NCBI GenBank assembly: GCA_964610745.1
Contig: CAZSYL010000006.1
Span: forward strand, 1-64,000
Source of the DNA: SHLQ01 sp964610745
GTDB taxonomy: Bacteria; Actinomycetota; Acidimicrobiia; Acidimicrobiales; SHLQ01
Reading direction: 5' to 3'
Length of the DNA: 64,000 bases
Made by a program: the position numbers and the translations under genes
The notes under the pieces: generated by a model
Told to the model about the DNA's origin: nothing
Database searches by the model: none
What the model saw: only the letters and a program-made list of their open reading frames with translations
Part shown: positions 1-8,741 of the stretch, in pieces
Position numbering within the stretch: position 1 is the stretch's first letter
Layout: each line of letters opens with the position of its first letter

Positions 1-1531
1 CAAAGCGGCGGAACACGCTTTGGCGAAACGCTATCCAGCGACCTTGATGAGTCTCATAGCTGACAACGTCGTGTCGCTCTGCGCCAACACCCATTGGTAG
101 GACGTAGTCAGCAAACCAGGAGGTCTCGCTCCATGTCGGCGTGAGCGCAACGTGACACTCGACCTTCTCGGGATCGGTGAGTGCCTCCATCCAGCTGAAC
201 CCATCGGGGTTGGTCCAGATCGGGTTGTAGACCCGGCTGAAGTACGTGTCGAGTTTGCCGCGGCCTTCGTTCAGGAAGTGTGGGAGCAGGATCGACATTT
301 CGTGATAGGCCAGCGGGAACTCCTTCGGCCATTCGAGGTCGTTCCAGCGTTCGATGCCGGGTGCTCCGAGTGGTGCGGCGGGCTTGAACTTGTTCCACCC
401 GTTGCCGCTGGTGCCTCCTTTGGTCGCAACCGAGCCGGTCATTACGGCAATGAAGAAGAGGCAGCGGGCGACCTGCCATCCACCGCGGTTGCCTGCACCG
501 GCTGCGCGCCAGTTGTGTGAGGCGAACTTGGTGGGATGCTGGCCAATCACCGCAGCGATCTCGCGGATCTGATCTGCCGGGATGCCCGTGATGTGTTCAG
601 CGCGCTCTGGGGTGTAGTCGGCGTAGTGAGCCTTGAGCGCCGGGCCGACGCTCGCGAACTCGTTCGCCATGTCGGGAAACTCCTCGGCGAGAAACGTCTC
701 CCAATTGACCCACCGTTCGACAAACTCCTTGTTCCATGTGTCGTCTTCGAGCATCTGGTGGATGATCGCGAGACACAGGAACGGTTCGGTTCCGGGCCAC
801 GTCGGCAGCCAATGGTCGGCCTTCGAGCCGGTGTTCGATAGGCGGGGGTCGCAGACGATGACGGTCGCGCCGTTTTGTTGTGCCTCGATGATTCGCTGCG
901 CGTGTGGATTGAAGTAGTGGCCGGACTCGAGGTGCGCCGAGATCAGAAAGATGACCTTTGCGTTCGCGTAGTCCGCGGATGGGCGGTCGTGACCCATCCA
1001 GCTCTGGTAGCCAATGCGAGCGTTCGATGAGCAGATATTCGTGTGGCTGTTGTGGCCGTCCACCCCCCAGGCTTGGAGCACTCGGTTGGTGTAGCCCTCT
1101 TCGCCGGGACGGCCGACGTGGTACATGATTTCGTTGTGCCGATCCTCCTGCATTGCTTTGCGAAGGCGACCGCCGATCTCTTCGAGCGCTTGGTCCCAGC
1201 TGATGCGTTCCCAGCCACCGGACCCTCGTTCGCCAACCCGTTTCATCGGGAACATGATGCGCTCAGGGTCGTAGATCTGGTTGAGCGTTGCTGGCCCCTT
1301 GGCACAATTTCGACCACGACTCGCTGGATGTTCCGGGTTGCCCTCGACCTTTTCGATTTCGCCGGTGTCCTTGTTGAACCACGCGGTCAGGCCACAGCCT
1401 GCCTCGCAGTTGAAACAACTGGTGGGGACGAGCGTGTGGTGCTTTTCGACTCGGGTCGGCCACGCCTTCGCGTCAAGGCTGGTGACGTCGTGCCAGTCTT
1501 CCAGCGGTGGATACTTCTCGAGATCGCTCAT
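1..1531 (-). CDS. Molybdopterin oxidoreductase catalytic subunit (CISM family), cut by the window edge
   Basis: Reading back from the ATG at 1529-1531 gives about 510 codons with no stop, so the C-terminus lies beyond position 1. Residues about 38-80 hold the [4Fe-4S] pattern CFNCEAGC followed by GRNCAKGP, typical of bis-MGD enzymes (formate dehydrogenase, DMSO reductase and polysulfide reductase families). A Cys in NICSSNAR is the probable molybdenum ligand, and no selenocysteine codon was seen. The next gene downstream of its start, on the same strand, encodes an iron-sulfur plus membrane-anchor subunit, so the complex should be membrane-bound and exchange electrons with quinones. The substrate is not readable from sequence; polysulfide, thiosulfate, sulfite or formate are possible. 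Confidence 0.85.
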   Translation of the reverse strand, partial: MSDLEKYPPLEDWHDVTSLDAKAWPTRVEKHHTLVPTSCFNCEAGCGLTAWFNKDTGEIEKVEGNPEHPASRGRNCAKGPATLNQIYDPERIMFPMKRVGERGSGGWERISWDQALEEIGGRLRKAMQEDRHNEIMYHVGRPGEEGYTNRVLQAWGVDGHNSHTNICSSNARIGYQSWMGHDRPSADYANAKVIFLISAHLESGHYFNPHAQRIIEAQQNGATVIVCDPRLSNTGSKADHWLPTWPGTEPFLCLAIIHQMLEDDTWNKEFVERWVNWETFLAEEFPDMANEFASVGPALKAHYADYTPERAEHITGIPADQIREIAAVIGQHPTKFASHNWRAAGAGNRGGWQVARCLFFIAVMTGSVATKGGTSGNGWNKFKPAAPLGAPGIERWNDLEWPKEFPLAYHEMSILLPHFLNEGRGKLDTYFSRVYNPIWTNPDGFSWMEALTDPEKVECHVALTPTWSETSWFADYVLPMGVGAERHDVVSYETHQGRWIAFRQSVFRRF

Positions 1532-1612
1532 CAGTAGCTCTTTCTTTCCAAAATTTGTCGGTCTAAGCGCGCTAGGCGTGCACGGACATACAAGTTTTCG
1601 AAGAGACGGGGT

Positions 1613-3154
1613 TCAGGAGAGAGGGACGGACTGGCCAGCACGGACAAAGGCGGTTTCGGAGAAGAACATGCCGATCAGAGCGAAGATGCCCGCAATGGCG
1701 CTGAACACGACACCGGCCTGACTTGAGGTGACGACGAGCGCGACCACAGCGAGGATCAAAGGAACGACTACGCCGGTGATGAGACCGTTCCAGAACATCG
1801 GCGCATGGTCGCCCTTGACCATGTTGTGAACAGCGATCTCGACGTGACGACTGTGGCTTCCAGCAGTCTCTATCCAGGTGAGGGCGAGAACGGCGATAAC
1901 GCCTCCGACCAACGCCCAGCGCACGGCGTCGGGTGACGGAACGTCGATAAATAGATCGACGATGAGCCATGTCGCCGACCCCGCCACGACAGCCCTCGCC
2001 AGCAGCGTTGGAAGCAGGATCGGCGTCTGCCACAGGTCCCGACCCTCGCACTGGGCGAAGAGGAAGGCGGTGTAACCAGCCGTTGCAGCGCCGGTGATAG
2101 CTGCGGGAATGGCGAGCACCGCCAACAGTCCGTCCGCTTCGAGAATCCCAGCGATGAGCCACACGCCGGTGATAGCGCCAAAGGCCATCAGCACATAGGC
2201 GCCCTTCACCAACCACGAGTTGAAGTTCCCCTTTGTCAGCAGGTAATAGAAACGTCCGGGCTGTTTGAGGTCGCCGATCAACAAAGCACTGGTGACGAGC
2301 AGAAAGATCGTCGCCACGACCGGCGCCATGATGCCAACACTCCCCTGCTCATCGGCATGGCCGAGGAGCACGAGAAGCGCTGCGATCAACATGACGCCAC
2401 CGGCGATGGCCTTGGTCACCAGGTAGCCCGACACCATCTGCCCCCAGGTGGGCTTGTGGCTGGTCGTGTAGGCGGTTCGGGCGACGACGCCTTCGATTTC
2501 CGAGGGCTTCTTGCCGATCGCTACCGGCACGCTCGGGTGGTTTGGCGTCGTGTCAGCCCAGATCATTCCATCGTTCGCGATCGCGCTACGGGTTGGGTCG
2601 AGCGCGGCCTGGTCGGCACCTTTGTAGAACACCTTCGGCAAGGTGTTCTGCTCGGGGGCCCGGACCGCCACGTCGTTGCGCGCGATCGTCTGGCTGATAC
2701 GCGACTTTGGGTCGTCGAGGTCGCCGATAATGATCGCCTCTGTCGGGCAGACGATCTGACACGACGGCTCGAGATTCTGCTCGAGCCGGTGATTGCACAT
2801 GTTGCACTTGTGCGCGGTGTTCGTTTCCGGATTGATGTAGAGCGCGTCGTATGGACAGGCATTCATGCACGACTTGCAACCAATGCAGTCGTCATCTTGG
2901 AAGTCGACCACGCCATTGTCAGCCCGAAACAGCGCCGACGTTGGACAGATTGCCATGCACGGCGCATCGTCGCATTGGTTGCAACGCATGACGTTGAACT
3001 TGCGAGCCACGTCGGGAAAGGTGCCGGTCTCGATGTATTTCACCCAGGTTCGGTTCACTCCCAGCGGCACATCGTGTTCACTCTTGCACGCAACCGTGCA
3101 GGCGTGGCAACCAATGCAGCTATCACTATCGAGAAGAAAGCCGAGACGCGTCAC
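1613..3154 (-). CDS. Fused 4Fe-4S ferredoxin / NrfD-DmsC type membrane anchor subunit
   Basis: 513 aa from a GTG start. Residues about 1-170 carry four Cys clusters (such as CIGCHACTVAC, CNQCDDAPCMAIC and CIGCKSCMNAC), as in NrfC/PsrB/DmsB electron-transfer subunits. Residues about 230-513 are an integral membrane domain with many hydrophobic helices and NrfD-like motifs such as GNFNSWLVKGAY and CEGRDLWQTP. The two functions are usually separate genes, so this is a fusion. It lies upstream of the molybdopterin subunit on the same strand (81 bp apart) and should pass electrons between the catalytic subunit and the quinone pool. Confidence 0.85.
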   Translation of the reverse strand: MTRLGFLLDSDSCIGCHACTVACKSEHDVPLGVNRTWVKYIETGTFPDVARKFNVMRCNQCDDAPCMAICPTSALFRADNGVVDFQDDDCIGCKSCMNACPYDALYINPETNTAHKCNMCNHRLEQNLEPSCQIVCPTEAIIIGDLDDPKSRISQTIARNDVAVRAPEQNTLPKVFYKGADQAALDPTRSAIANDGMIWADTTPNHPSVPVAIGKKPSEIEGVVARTAYTTSHKPTWGQMVSGYLVTKAIAGGVMLIAALLVLLGHADEQGSVGIMAPVVATIFLLVTSALLIGDLKQPGRFYYLLTKGNFNSWLVKGAYVLMAFGAITGVWLIAGILEADGLLAVLAIPAAITGAATAGYTAFLFAQCEGRDLWQTPILLPTLLARAVVAGSATWLIVDLFIDVPSPDAVRWALVGGVIAVLALTWIETAGSHSRHVEIAVHNMVKGDHAPMFWNGLITGVVVPLILAVVALVVTSSQAGVVFSAIAGIFALIGMFFSETAFVRAGQSVPLS

Positions 3155-3161
3155 CCGCCCA

Positions 3162-3183
3162 TTCTGTGTCGTCCGACACAGAA
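3162..3183. promoter_or_regulatory. 22-bp perfect inverted repeat, probable operator
   Basis: Arms TTCTGTGTCG (3162-3171) and CGACACAGAA (3174-3183) are exact reverse complements around a 2-base centre. The site begins 8 bp upstream of the fused ferredoxin gene start and lies 47 bp before the divergent LysR gene. Location and symmetry fit a LysR-type binding site controlling the oxidoreductase genes; that role is inferred. Confidence 0.6.
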
Positions 3184-3229
3184 GTAATAGGTGGGTTTTA
3201 TCAATGACTCCATAGCTATGATCTATGCC

Positions 3230-4126
3230 ATGCCACTCTCAGCAAGCTTCCCGGAGCTGTCCGCCCTCGACGTGTTTGCCTCTGTGGTCAAGCACGGCAG
3301 CTTCGGAAAGGCTGCCAAGGCCCACGGCATTGCACAACCATCGGTCACAAGCCGCATGCGCAACCTCGAGCGTCAACTGGGGGTCACACTCTTCGATCGC
3401 GGCCCAAACGGCTCCACGCCCACGCCAGAAGGTGTGGTGGTGTCCGGATGGGCCGACGCGATTCTGCTCGCGGCCCACGAACTGGAGGCTGGCCTAGATG
3501 CGCTCAAGGCCGAACAAGCCGGAAAGCTACGCATCGCGGCCAGCTACACGATCGCCGAGTACCTGCTCCCGGGTTGGCTGTCTCGGTTCACCCGCGAACA
3601 TCCCGAGGACACGATCTCGCTAGACGTTGAGAACTCGACCCATGTGTTGGATCAGCTGGCTCGGGGCGAGGCCGATCTCGGATTCATCGAAACTCCACTG
3701 GAAACGCCAAACATGGACGAGCTGGTGGTCGCCAATGACCAACTGGTCACGGTTGTACCACCCAATCACCCGTGGGAGCGTAGGCAATCGATCGACATGG
3801 TCGAGCTGGCTTCAACCCCGCTCGTGATGCGAGAGCAGGGCTCGGGCACACGCGAAGCGCTCGACCGTGCACTGCTCGCCGCGGACCTCGAGCCACCCGA
3901 GTCGGTACTCGAACTGGGGTCGACGTCGGCGGTTCGAAGCGCTGTACTCAACGGCCAGTCACCGACGGTGATTAGCCGCCTGGCAGTCGCGGATCAGATC
4001 GCACTCGGGCACCTCGTCGAGGTGAACGTGAAAGGCCTGAAGATCGAGCGCAATCTCCGAGCGGTTTGGCCAACGGGAAAACCCCTCTCCAAGCTCGCCA
4101 AGTCTCTGCTCAGCGAACTCGGATAA
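3230..4126 (+). CDS. LysR-family transcriptional regulator
   Basis: 298 aa from the ATG at 3230; GTG 3191 and ATG 3218 are possible upstream starts but would add residues not typical of the family. The N-terminal winged helix-turn-helix is clear (HGSFGKAAKAHGIAQPSVTS, then LERQLGVTLFDR). The remainder is a periplasmic-binding-like effector domain resembling CysB/CbbR/ModE-associated LysR proteins. It is divergent from the molybdopterin oxidoreductase genes, with a 22-bp palindrome between, so it probably controls them and itself. The effector is unknown. Confidence 0.88.
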   Translation: MPLSASFPELSALDVFASVVKHGSFGKAAKAHGIAQPSVTSRMRNLERQLGVTLFDRGPNGSTPTPEGVVVSGWADAILLAAHELEAGLDALKAEQAGKLRIAASYTIAEYLLPGWLSRFTREHPEDTISLDVENSTHVLDQLARGEADLGFIETPLETPNMDELVVANDQLVTVVPPNHPWERRQSIDMVELASTPLVMREQGSGTREALDRALLAADLEPPESVLELGSTSAVRSAVLNGQSPTVISRLAVADQIALGHLVEVNVKGLKIERNLRAVWPTGKPLSKLAKSLLSELG

Positions 4127-4152
4127 GGCCTGGAGGGGGATCTGGTCAGGCC
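4127..4152. terminator. Possible bidirectional terminator hairpin
   Basis: GGCCTG (4127-4132) pairs with CAGGCC (4147-4152) between the convergent LysR and lysozyme-like genes. The stem is only 6 bp and there is no T-run, so this is a weak call. Confidence 0.3.
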
Positions 4153-4158
4153 GAGGAG

Positions 4159-5184
4159 TTAGCGGTTACGCCAGCAGGTCCAGGCACTCAAGCCCTGGAC
4201 CCGTTCAATGTGGGCAGCCATGAAGCCATTGAGCGTCGGGTGCACGATGTTCTCTTCGAAGTTCAGGCCGGTGAGCTGCTGGAAGGTGGTGCGCCACACG
4301 GGACGGTTGATCTGTGCCCGCCCCCAATCATCGGTACGCCCAACGACGGTGTCGCGGTTGGCTTGACTACCAGATTCACAGGGAAGGATCGTGCTGTGGA
4401 ATGAAGACAGGTTGCCTCCGCCACCGAGCTGGTAACCAGCGTCCCAGTTCGCCTGTGCTTCGGCTTCCGATCCAGCCACACCGAGATCCTGAGCCAAAAG
4501 CGCTGCCTGCTCACCGAGAGGAAGTTGAGCCCGCTGTGCAGCGATTTCCCGAGTGATTTCGAGTTCGGCTTCGAGCTCTGCAATACGAAGTTCGCGTTCG
4601 CTAAGTGCCAGCGAAGCGCGTGACTCAACCTCCGCTCGCGCTACTCCGGCGTTGAGCACCTCGACGTCGGCGGTCGGGTTGGTGAGCGCCTGTGCAATCG
4701 AGCCTGCAGCAGCGGCGGAAACGTTCTCTTCTTCGACTACTTCGTCTTCTGCTGTTTCGTCTTCGACATCGATGTTGTCAACAACGTTGACAACATCAGC
4801 AACACTCTGCTCATTAGCAACATCGCCGGACGCGACGGTGTCGGTCGGATCGTTATCGATCGGCTCTACAGCTGGAACGTCTTCGAGAACGTCATCTTCG
4901 ACGAGCTCGTCGGCCGCAGCATCGTTCGCAGCATCGCGGACGATTTCTTCTGCCTCGCCCGCGAGGATCTCGAGGAACTCGTCATCGACAGGGATGACGC
5001 GAGCCGCCAGTGGACTGCTGGCCTGCACGCTCTCGCTCGCAGCAACGTTGGTGACGACCTCGGTTTCAGGAACGGACGCTGCGCTGATCGAGACACCAAA
5101 AATCGTCGACGCCAAAAGCGTCGCCAAGATGACGCGAATTACAGGACGTCGTTTTGGTGTAACGGAATCGTAACTATTGAACAC
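4159..5184 (-). CDS. Secreted lysozyme-like / transglycosylase-SLT domain protein with acidic linker
   Basis: About 341 aa from GTG 5184; a TTG at 5205 would add 7 residues. A basic N-terminus followed by a hydrophobic stretch (VILATLLASTIFGVSIS) is a signal peptide. Residues about 40-200 are low-complexity, rich in Glu, Asp, Val and Ala, and about 190-225 look like a short coiled coil (RELRIAELEAELEI). The C-terminal about 110 residues resemble a goose-lysozyme/SLT fold: LPCESG with the probable catalytic Glu, then GRAQIN, and a terminal WTCW. It probably cleaves cell-wall peptidoglycan. No RBS clearly decides the start. Confidence 0.7.
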   Translation of the reverse strand: MFNSYDSVTPKRRPVIRVILATLLASTIFGVSISAASVPETEVVTNVAASESVQASSPLAARVIPVDDEFLEILAGEAEEIVRDAANDAAADELVEDDVLEDVPAVEPIDNDPTDTVASGDVANEQSVADVVNVVDNIDVEDETAEDEVVEEENVSAAAAGSIAQALTNPTADVEVLNAGVARAEVESRASLALSERELRIAELEAELEITREIAAQRAQLPLGEQAALLAQDLGVAGSEAEAQANWDAGYQLGGGGNLSSFHSTILPCESGSQANRDTVVGRTDDWGRAQINRPVWRTTFQQLTGLNFEENIVHPTLNGFMAAHIERVQGLSAWTCWRNR

Positions 5185-5260
5185 GACACGCAAAGGTAGG
5201 CACAATGAGTGCTTAATGCACCACTGAGCGCAGTGTCCTACGTCACGAAAGGCGCGAATT

Positions 5261-5274
5261 GTTGATTTATCAAC
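5261..5274. promoter_or_regulatory. Short inverted repeat upstream of the lysozyme-like gene
   Basis: GTTGAT and ATCAAC arms flank TT at 5261-5274, in the 144-bp stretch between the GntR gene end and the lysozyme-like gene start. The stretch is locally AT-rich (CAACAGATCTTTTTC) and probably holds the promoter. Nothing else is recognisable in it. Confidence 0.3.
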
Positions 5275-5328
5275 AGATCTTTTTCGCGAGGAACCCCGGT
5301 TTTGGTGCGCCTATATGGGCTATTTGAC

Positions 5329-6096
5329 TTAGGGACGAGCCGTAAACGGCAGGCCGGAGACCGCGGTTGTTGACCAGTCCGCAACAAAACGGTACCGGTC
5401 GCCCCGGATCGTGGTCGTGCGCCATTCGATGACGCGGTCGTCATGTTTGCCGAGACGCTCCAAGAAGAACGCTGCATCGTTGCGACCGAGTTCAAGGCGC
5501 TCACGATCGGCAAAGCTCGGCAGAATCGGCGTCAGCCGTTCCCAGCCTTTGTTCGGCCGGCTCGTGCCAATACGTTCCAACTCGTCATAGAGCGCGGTGT
5601 GAGTGAAGTCCGCATCGAGCAACGGTTCGGCCAGCTCGAGCGGCATCCAGGCCCGGTCGACAGCGAGAGGAGCATCACCGGCACAACGAATGCGTTCGAG
5701 ATAGAACAGTTCATCGTTCTCATCTACACCGAGTTGGTTCGCCGCCGTTGCATCGGTGCGTCTACCGATCTCGAGCACGATGCTCGTCTGCTCAACTCCC
5801 GCAGCCTCGATGGAGGCAAAGAGGCTGTATAGACCACCGAGTGGTTGTTCGAACTCAGCCTTGTTTACCACCGTCCCGCGACCGCGCTCGCGGCGCAACA
5901 CACCCGTTTTGTTGAGGTGCCGGATTGCTTCACGCACGGTATGTCGACTGACGTCGTAACGACTGACGAGTTGGGCATCGGTAGGAAAGCCATCGTCAAA
6001 CTCGCCGTCGTCGAGACGGCGGCGAAGTTCGGCTTCGAGCTGCGCCCACAACGGGAGCGGGTTCGAGCGATCGAGCTTAAATGTCATATTGCTCAT
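5329..6096 (-). CDS. GntR/HutC-family transcriptional regulator with UTRA domain
   Basis: 255 aa. Residues about 12-80 form the GntR winged helix (LPLWAQLEAELRRRL, FPTDAQLVSRYDVSRHTVRE, RGRGTVV), and about 95-245 a UTRA ligand-binding domain. It lies 39 bp downstream of the sulfite reductase gene on the same strand, so it may be part of that operon. An inverted repeat (CAGACA-N12-TGTCTG) sits just upstream of its start and could be its own operator. A role in controlling sulfur assimilation is a guess from position; HutC relatives usually sense small metabolites such as sugars or urocanate. Confidence 0.88.
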   Translation of the reverse strand: MSNMTFKLDRSNPLPLWAQLEAELRRRLDDGEFDDGFPTDAQLVSRYDVSRHTVREAIRHLNKTGVLRRERGRGTVVNKAEFEQPLGGLYSLFASIEAAGVEQTSIVLEIGRRTDATAANQLGVDENDELFYLERIRCAGDAPLAVDRAWMPLELAEPLLDADFTHTALYDELERIGTSRPNKGWERLTPILPSFADRERLELGRNDAAFFLERLGKHDDRVIEWRTTTIRGDRYRFVADWSTTAVSGLPFTARP

Positions 6097-6109
6097 CCTA
6101 GGCAGCTAC

Positions 6110-6133
6110 CAGACATATGTAGCGATTTGTCTG
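6110..6133. promoter_or_regulatory. Candidate GntR operator
   Basis: CAGACA (6110-6115) and TGTCTG (6128-6133) are inverted arms 12 bp apart, immediately upstream of the GntR start and next to the sulfite reductase stop. Position suggests autoregulation. Confidence 0.35.
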
Positions 6134-6135
6134 TA

Positions 6136-7947
6136 TCAGGTCGCGCATTCGGACGCGCCCACCTCTTTGACGTACGGACCGGTCTCGTCGAAGTCGACAT
6201 AGAAATCCGGAGCTTCGACCGGAGTAGGGAACGCACCGAGATCGGCGAGGTCCTTCGCCACCTCTCCAGCACCACCGACACGCTCAAGCCAAACGGGGAA
6301 TGTCTCGGCCACGTCCCGTTCATCCTGAAAGCGTTGCAACACGCGCACTGCTGCCTTGGGCGCTGCTTTGGCTGGGAGGCGCAGCGCCTTGTCGCCAAAC
6401 TCGGCCCGTTCTTGGCCGACATGTCCACCGAGCAGCATCTGATAGCCGGGAGCACTTTGCCCGTGCGCTCGTCGTTCGACCCCGAAGAATCCAATGTCGG
6501 CAGTGTGATGGTGCCCACACGAATTGGTGCAACCACTGATGTTGATTCGAACGCCCGCGACCTCGGCCAAGCCTGCAGCTTCGAGTTCGTCGCCGATCGC
6601 TGACGCCAGACCACGCGACTGGGTCACTGCCAGACCACACGTATCAGCTCCCGGGCAGGACAACACATCACGGACGAGTTCGGCCCCGGGCTGGGCCATA
6701 TCGAGCACGTCGAGCCGAGCGTGAAGGTCCGCGAGCTGCTCGTCGCGGAGTCCGCGAACGATGAAGTTCTGGCGATTGGTGGCCCGAACTTCGACATCGA
6801 AGTCGCGAACGATCGCAGCCATTCCGTGAAACTGCTCGACGGTTATGTCGCCGAGACGGCACCAGGCATAGGCCGACACGGTTCCGTTCGCCGCGCCACG
6901 GACCACGTTTGCTGCTTCCCAACGGTCATAGGGGGTTTGGGCACCGAAGGTAACGTTGACGCCCTGCCCAATAGCGGTCACGGGTCCGGTGCCGCGACCT
7001 GCTGGGGCATCTCCCGAGCCAATGACCGCTTCGGGGATCCCACCGGGCCAGCTCGATGAAGCTGGAAGCAGTTTGCGGCTGGCGAGGATTCGGCGCTGGG
7101 TTTCCTCCCAACCGAGCTCACCAACGACCCACTTCATACGAGCACGAAGCTTGTTGTCACGATTGCCGGTCTGTTCGAACACGCGCAAAATGGCTTCGAT
7201 CGTCGGAAGCAGATCCTCTTTTGCGGTGAACTCTTCGATGGCGAGCGCCGCGTGTGGGTTCGCTCCCAGACCACCGGCGACAAAGACACGAAAGCCGGCC
7301 TCGATCGTTCCATCCTCTCGAGTACGGGTCACGGCAATGACGCCGGCATCATTGAAGAGCGCTTGGCCGCAGTCGGTGTCGCAACCCGAGAAGTTGATCT
7401 TGAACTTGCGGGGCAATCGCTGCCCGAGAGGGTTCCGGATGAAATGATCGTTGGCTGCTTCTGCCCAGGCGCTGATATCGAGCACCTCGTACGGGCAGGC
7501 GCCAGCGAGGTGGCAACCCTGCACGTTGCGGATCGTGTCACCGCACGCTTCGCGAGTACTGAGACCAACCGAACCAAGGTGCTTCATCACCTCGGGGATC
7601 TTGTCCAGCTGCACAAAGTGCATCTGGATGTTTTGGCGGGTGGTGATGTGGCCCCATTGCCTCGAGTAGTTCTTGGCGAGAAAGCCGAGCATGTCGAGCT
7701 GATCGGCTGTGATCGAGCCATACGGCATGCGAACTCGAATCATCTGGTTCCGGCCGCCCTGGCGCTGGCCGTAGATCCCGTTGGTGAGGCGGAACACGCG
7801 GAACACATCTTCTTCAACCTCGCCAACTAAATAGCAGGCGAGCATCTCTTCAAATTTCTCGATGTCGGCGGCAATGTCGGGGTCGGTGACTTCTCCGGGT
7901 TGAAGGTCGGTGACCCGCTCGGTCTGTGGTGAATCGATCACTGCCAT
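6136..7947 (-). CDS. sir: Ferredoxin-type assimilatory sulfite (nitrite/sulfite) reductase
   Basis: 603 aa, near the usual length for siroheme [4Fe-4S] nitrite/sulfite reductases. The duplicated ferrodoxin-like/siroheme half domains are visible: TTRQNIQMHF and CGDTIRNVQGC in the first half, then the cluster and siroheme motifs CPGADTC and ISGCTNSCG in the second. It reduces sulfite to sulfide in the cytosol using ferredoxin. Its start overlaps the end of the siroheme-synthesis gene by 10 bp, and APS reductase is divergent, so sulfite is much more likely than nitrite as substrate. Confidence 0.88.
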   Translation of the reverse strand: MAVIDSPQTERVTDLQPGEVTDPDIAADIEKFEEMLACYLVGEVEEDVFRVFRLTNGIYGQRQGGRNQMIRVRMPYGSITADQLDMLGFLAKNYSRQWGHITTRQNIQMHFVQLDKIPEVMKHLGSVGLSTREACGDTIRNVQGCHLAGACPYEVLDISAWAEAANDHFIRNPLGQRLPRKFKINFSGCDTDCGQALFNDAGVIAVTRTREDGTIEAGFRVFVAGGLGANPHAALAIEEFTAKEDLLPTIEAILRVFEQTGNRDNKLRARMKWVVGELGWEETQRRILASRKLLPASSSWPGGIPEAVIGSGDAPAGRGTGPVTAIGQGVNVTFGAQTPYDRWEAANVVRGAANGTVSAYAWCRLGDITVEQFHGMAAIVRDFDVEVRATNRQNFIVRGLRDEQLADLHARLDVLDMAQPGAELVRDVLSCPGADTCGLAVTQSRGLASAIGDELEAAGLAEVAGVRINISGCTNSCGHHHTADIGFFGVERRAHGQSAPGYQMLLGGHVGQERAEFGDKALRLPAKAAPKAAVRVLQRFQDERDVAETFPVWLERVGGAGEVAKDLADLGAFPTPVEAPDFYVDFDETGPYVKEVGASECAT

Positions 7948-8741
7948 GGCAGCTCTCCCTGCTCCTGGTTGTCCGAAACGGACATGGTTGGTACGAGAAT
8001 TGGATGTTGGATGTGCGCCGTCTCGCGCTCGATGGCTGCGAGCTCGAGCGCAGCAGCCTGACCAACGACGATGATCGACGGGTTCTCTATCTCGTCGTTG
8101 CCGAGTTCAGCCAGCGTGGATCGGACGCTGCGTTGATCAGATGTCGTGGCGCGGGTAATCACGGCTACAGGCGTGTCCCTCGGCGCCCCGCCATCGATTA
8201 GTCGCTGCCGGACCGTACGTGCTCGTGATGCCCCCATGAGGATCACGAGTGTGGTGCCGAGCCTGGCGACAGCATCCCAATCGAGTCGCTGCGCGTTGTT
8301 CGGATTCTGGAATCCGGTCAGCACGGTGAAACCGCTGGATGTGCCTCGATGCGTGACCGGAATGCCCGCAGCGGCAGGTCCGGCAATCGCAGAGGTAATG
8401 CCCGGTACGACCGCGCATCGCACCCCTGCTGCAGCGAGCGCCAAGGCCTCTTCTCCTCCGCGACCAAACACGTACGGGTCGCCACCCTTTAGACGGACAA
8501 CGCAGCCGTGATCGAGACCCTTCTCGACGAGGATTCGGTTGATCTCATCTTGCGGGACACTCTTGCCGTTCGGGTCCTTGCCAACATCGATGAGCTCAGC
8601 CCAAGGGGCGACTATGTCGAAGATCTCGGCGCCGACAAGACGGTCATAGATGAGGACATCTGCTCGACCGAGCAAGCGCGCTGCTCGCAATGTCAGCAGG
8701 TCGACGTCCCCAGGACCGGCACCGACCAGGTGGACGGTCAT
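7938..8741 (-). CDS. cobA: Uroporphyrinogen-III C-methyltransferase
   Basis: 267 aa SUMT of normal length. Motifs: VHLVGAGPGDVDLLT at the N-terminus, VRLKGGDPYVFGRGGEE around residue 85, and PGITSAIAGPAAAGIPVTHRG around residue 120. It adds two methyl groups from S-adenosylmethionine to uroporphyrinogen III to make precorrin-2, the precursor of siroheme. It is coupled by overlaps to the precorrin-2 dehydrogenase before it (4 bp) and the sulfite reductase after it (10 bp), so the operon makes the reductase together with its cofactor. Confidence 0.92.
   Translation of the reverse strand: MTVHLVGAGPGDVDLLTLRAARLLGRADVLIYDRLVGAEIFDIVAPWAELIDVGKDPNGKSVPQDEINRILVEKGLDHGCVVRLKGGDPYVFGRGGEEALALAAAGVRCAVVPGITSAIAGPAAAGIPVTHRGTSSGFTVLTGFQNPNNAQRLDWDAVARLGTTLVILMGASRARTVRQRLIDGGAPRDTPVAVITRATTSDQRSVRSTLAELGNDEIENPSIIVVGQAAALELAAIERETAHIQHPILVPTMSVSDNQEQGELPWQ
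7970..7984. promoter_or_regulatory. TGTCCG-N3-CGGACA inverted repeat
   Basis: Perfect 6-bp arms around AAA near the 3' end of cobA, just upstream of the sulfite reductase start (7947). The same half-sites recur between the divergent cysG-like and cysH genes, so a shared sulfur-pathway regulator is possible. Confidence 0.35.

Noticed and set aside
2357..3187. 276-codon open frame on the + strand
   Set aside because: It is antisense to the fused ferredoxin/NrfD gene, which has clear cysteine motifs; long antisense frames are expected at this GC content.
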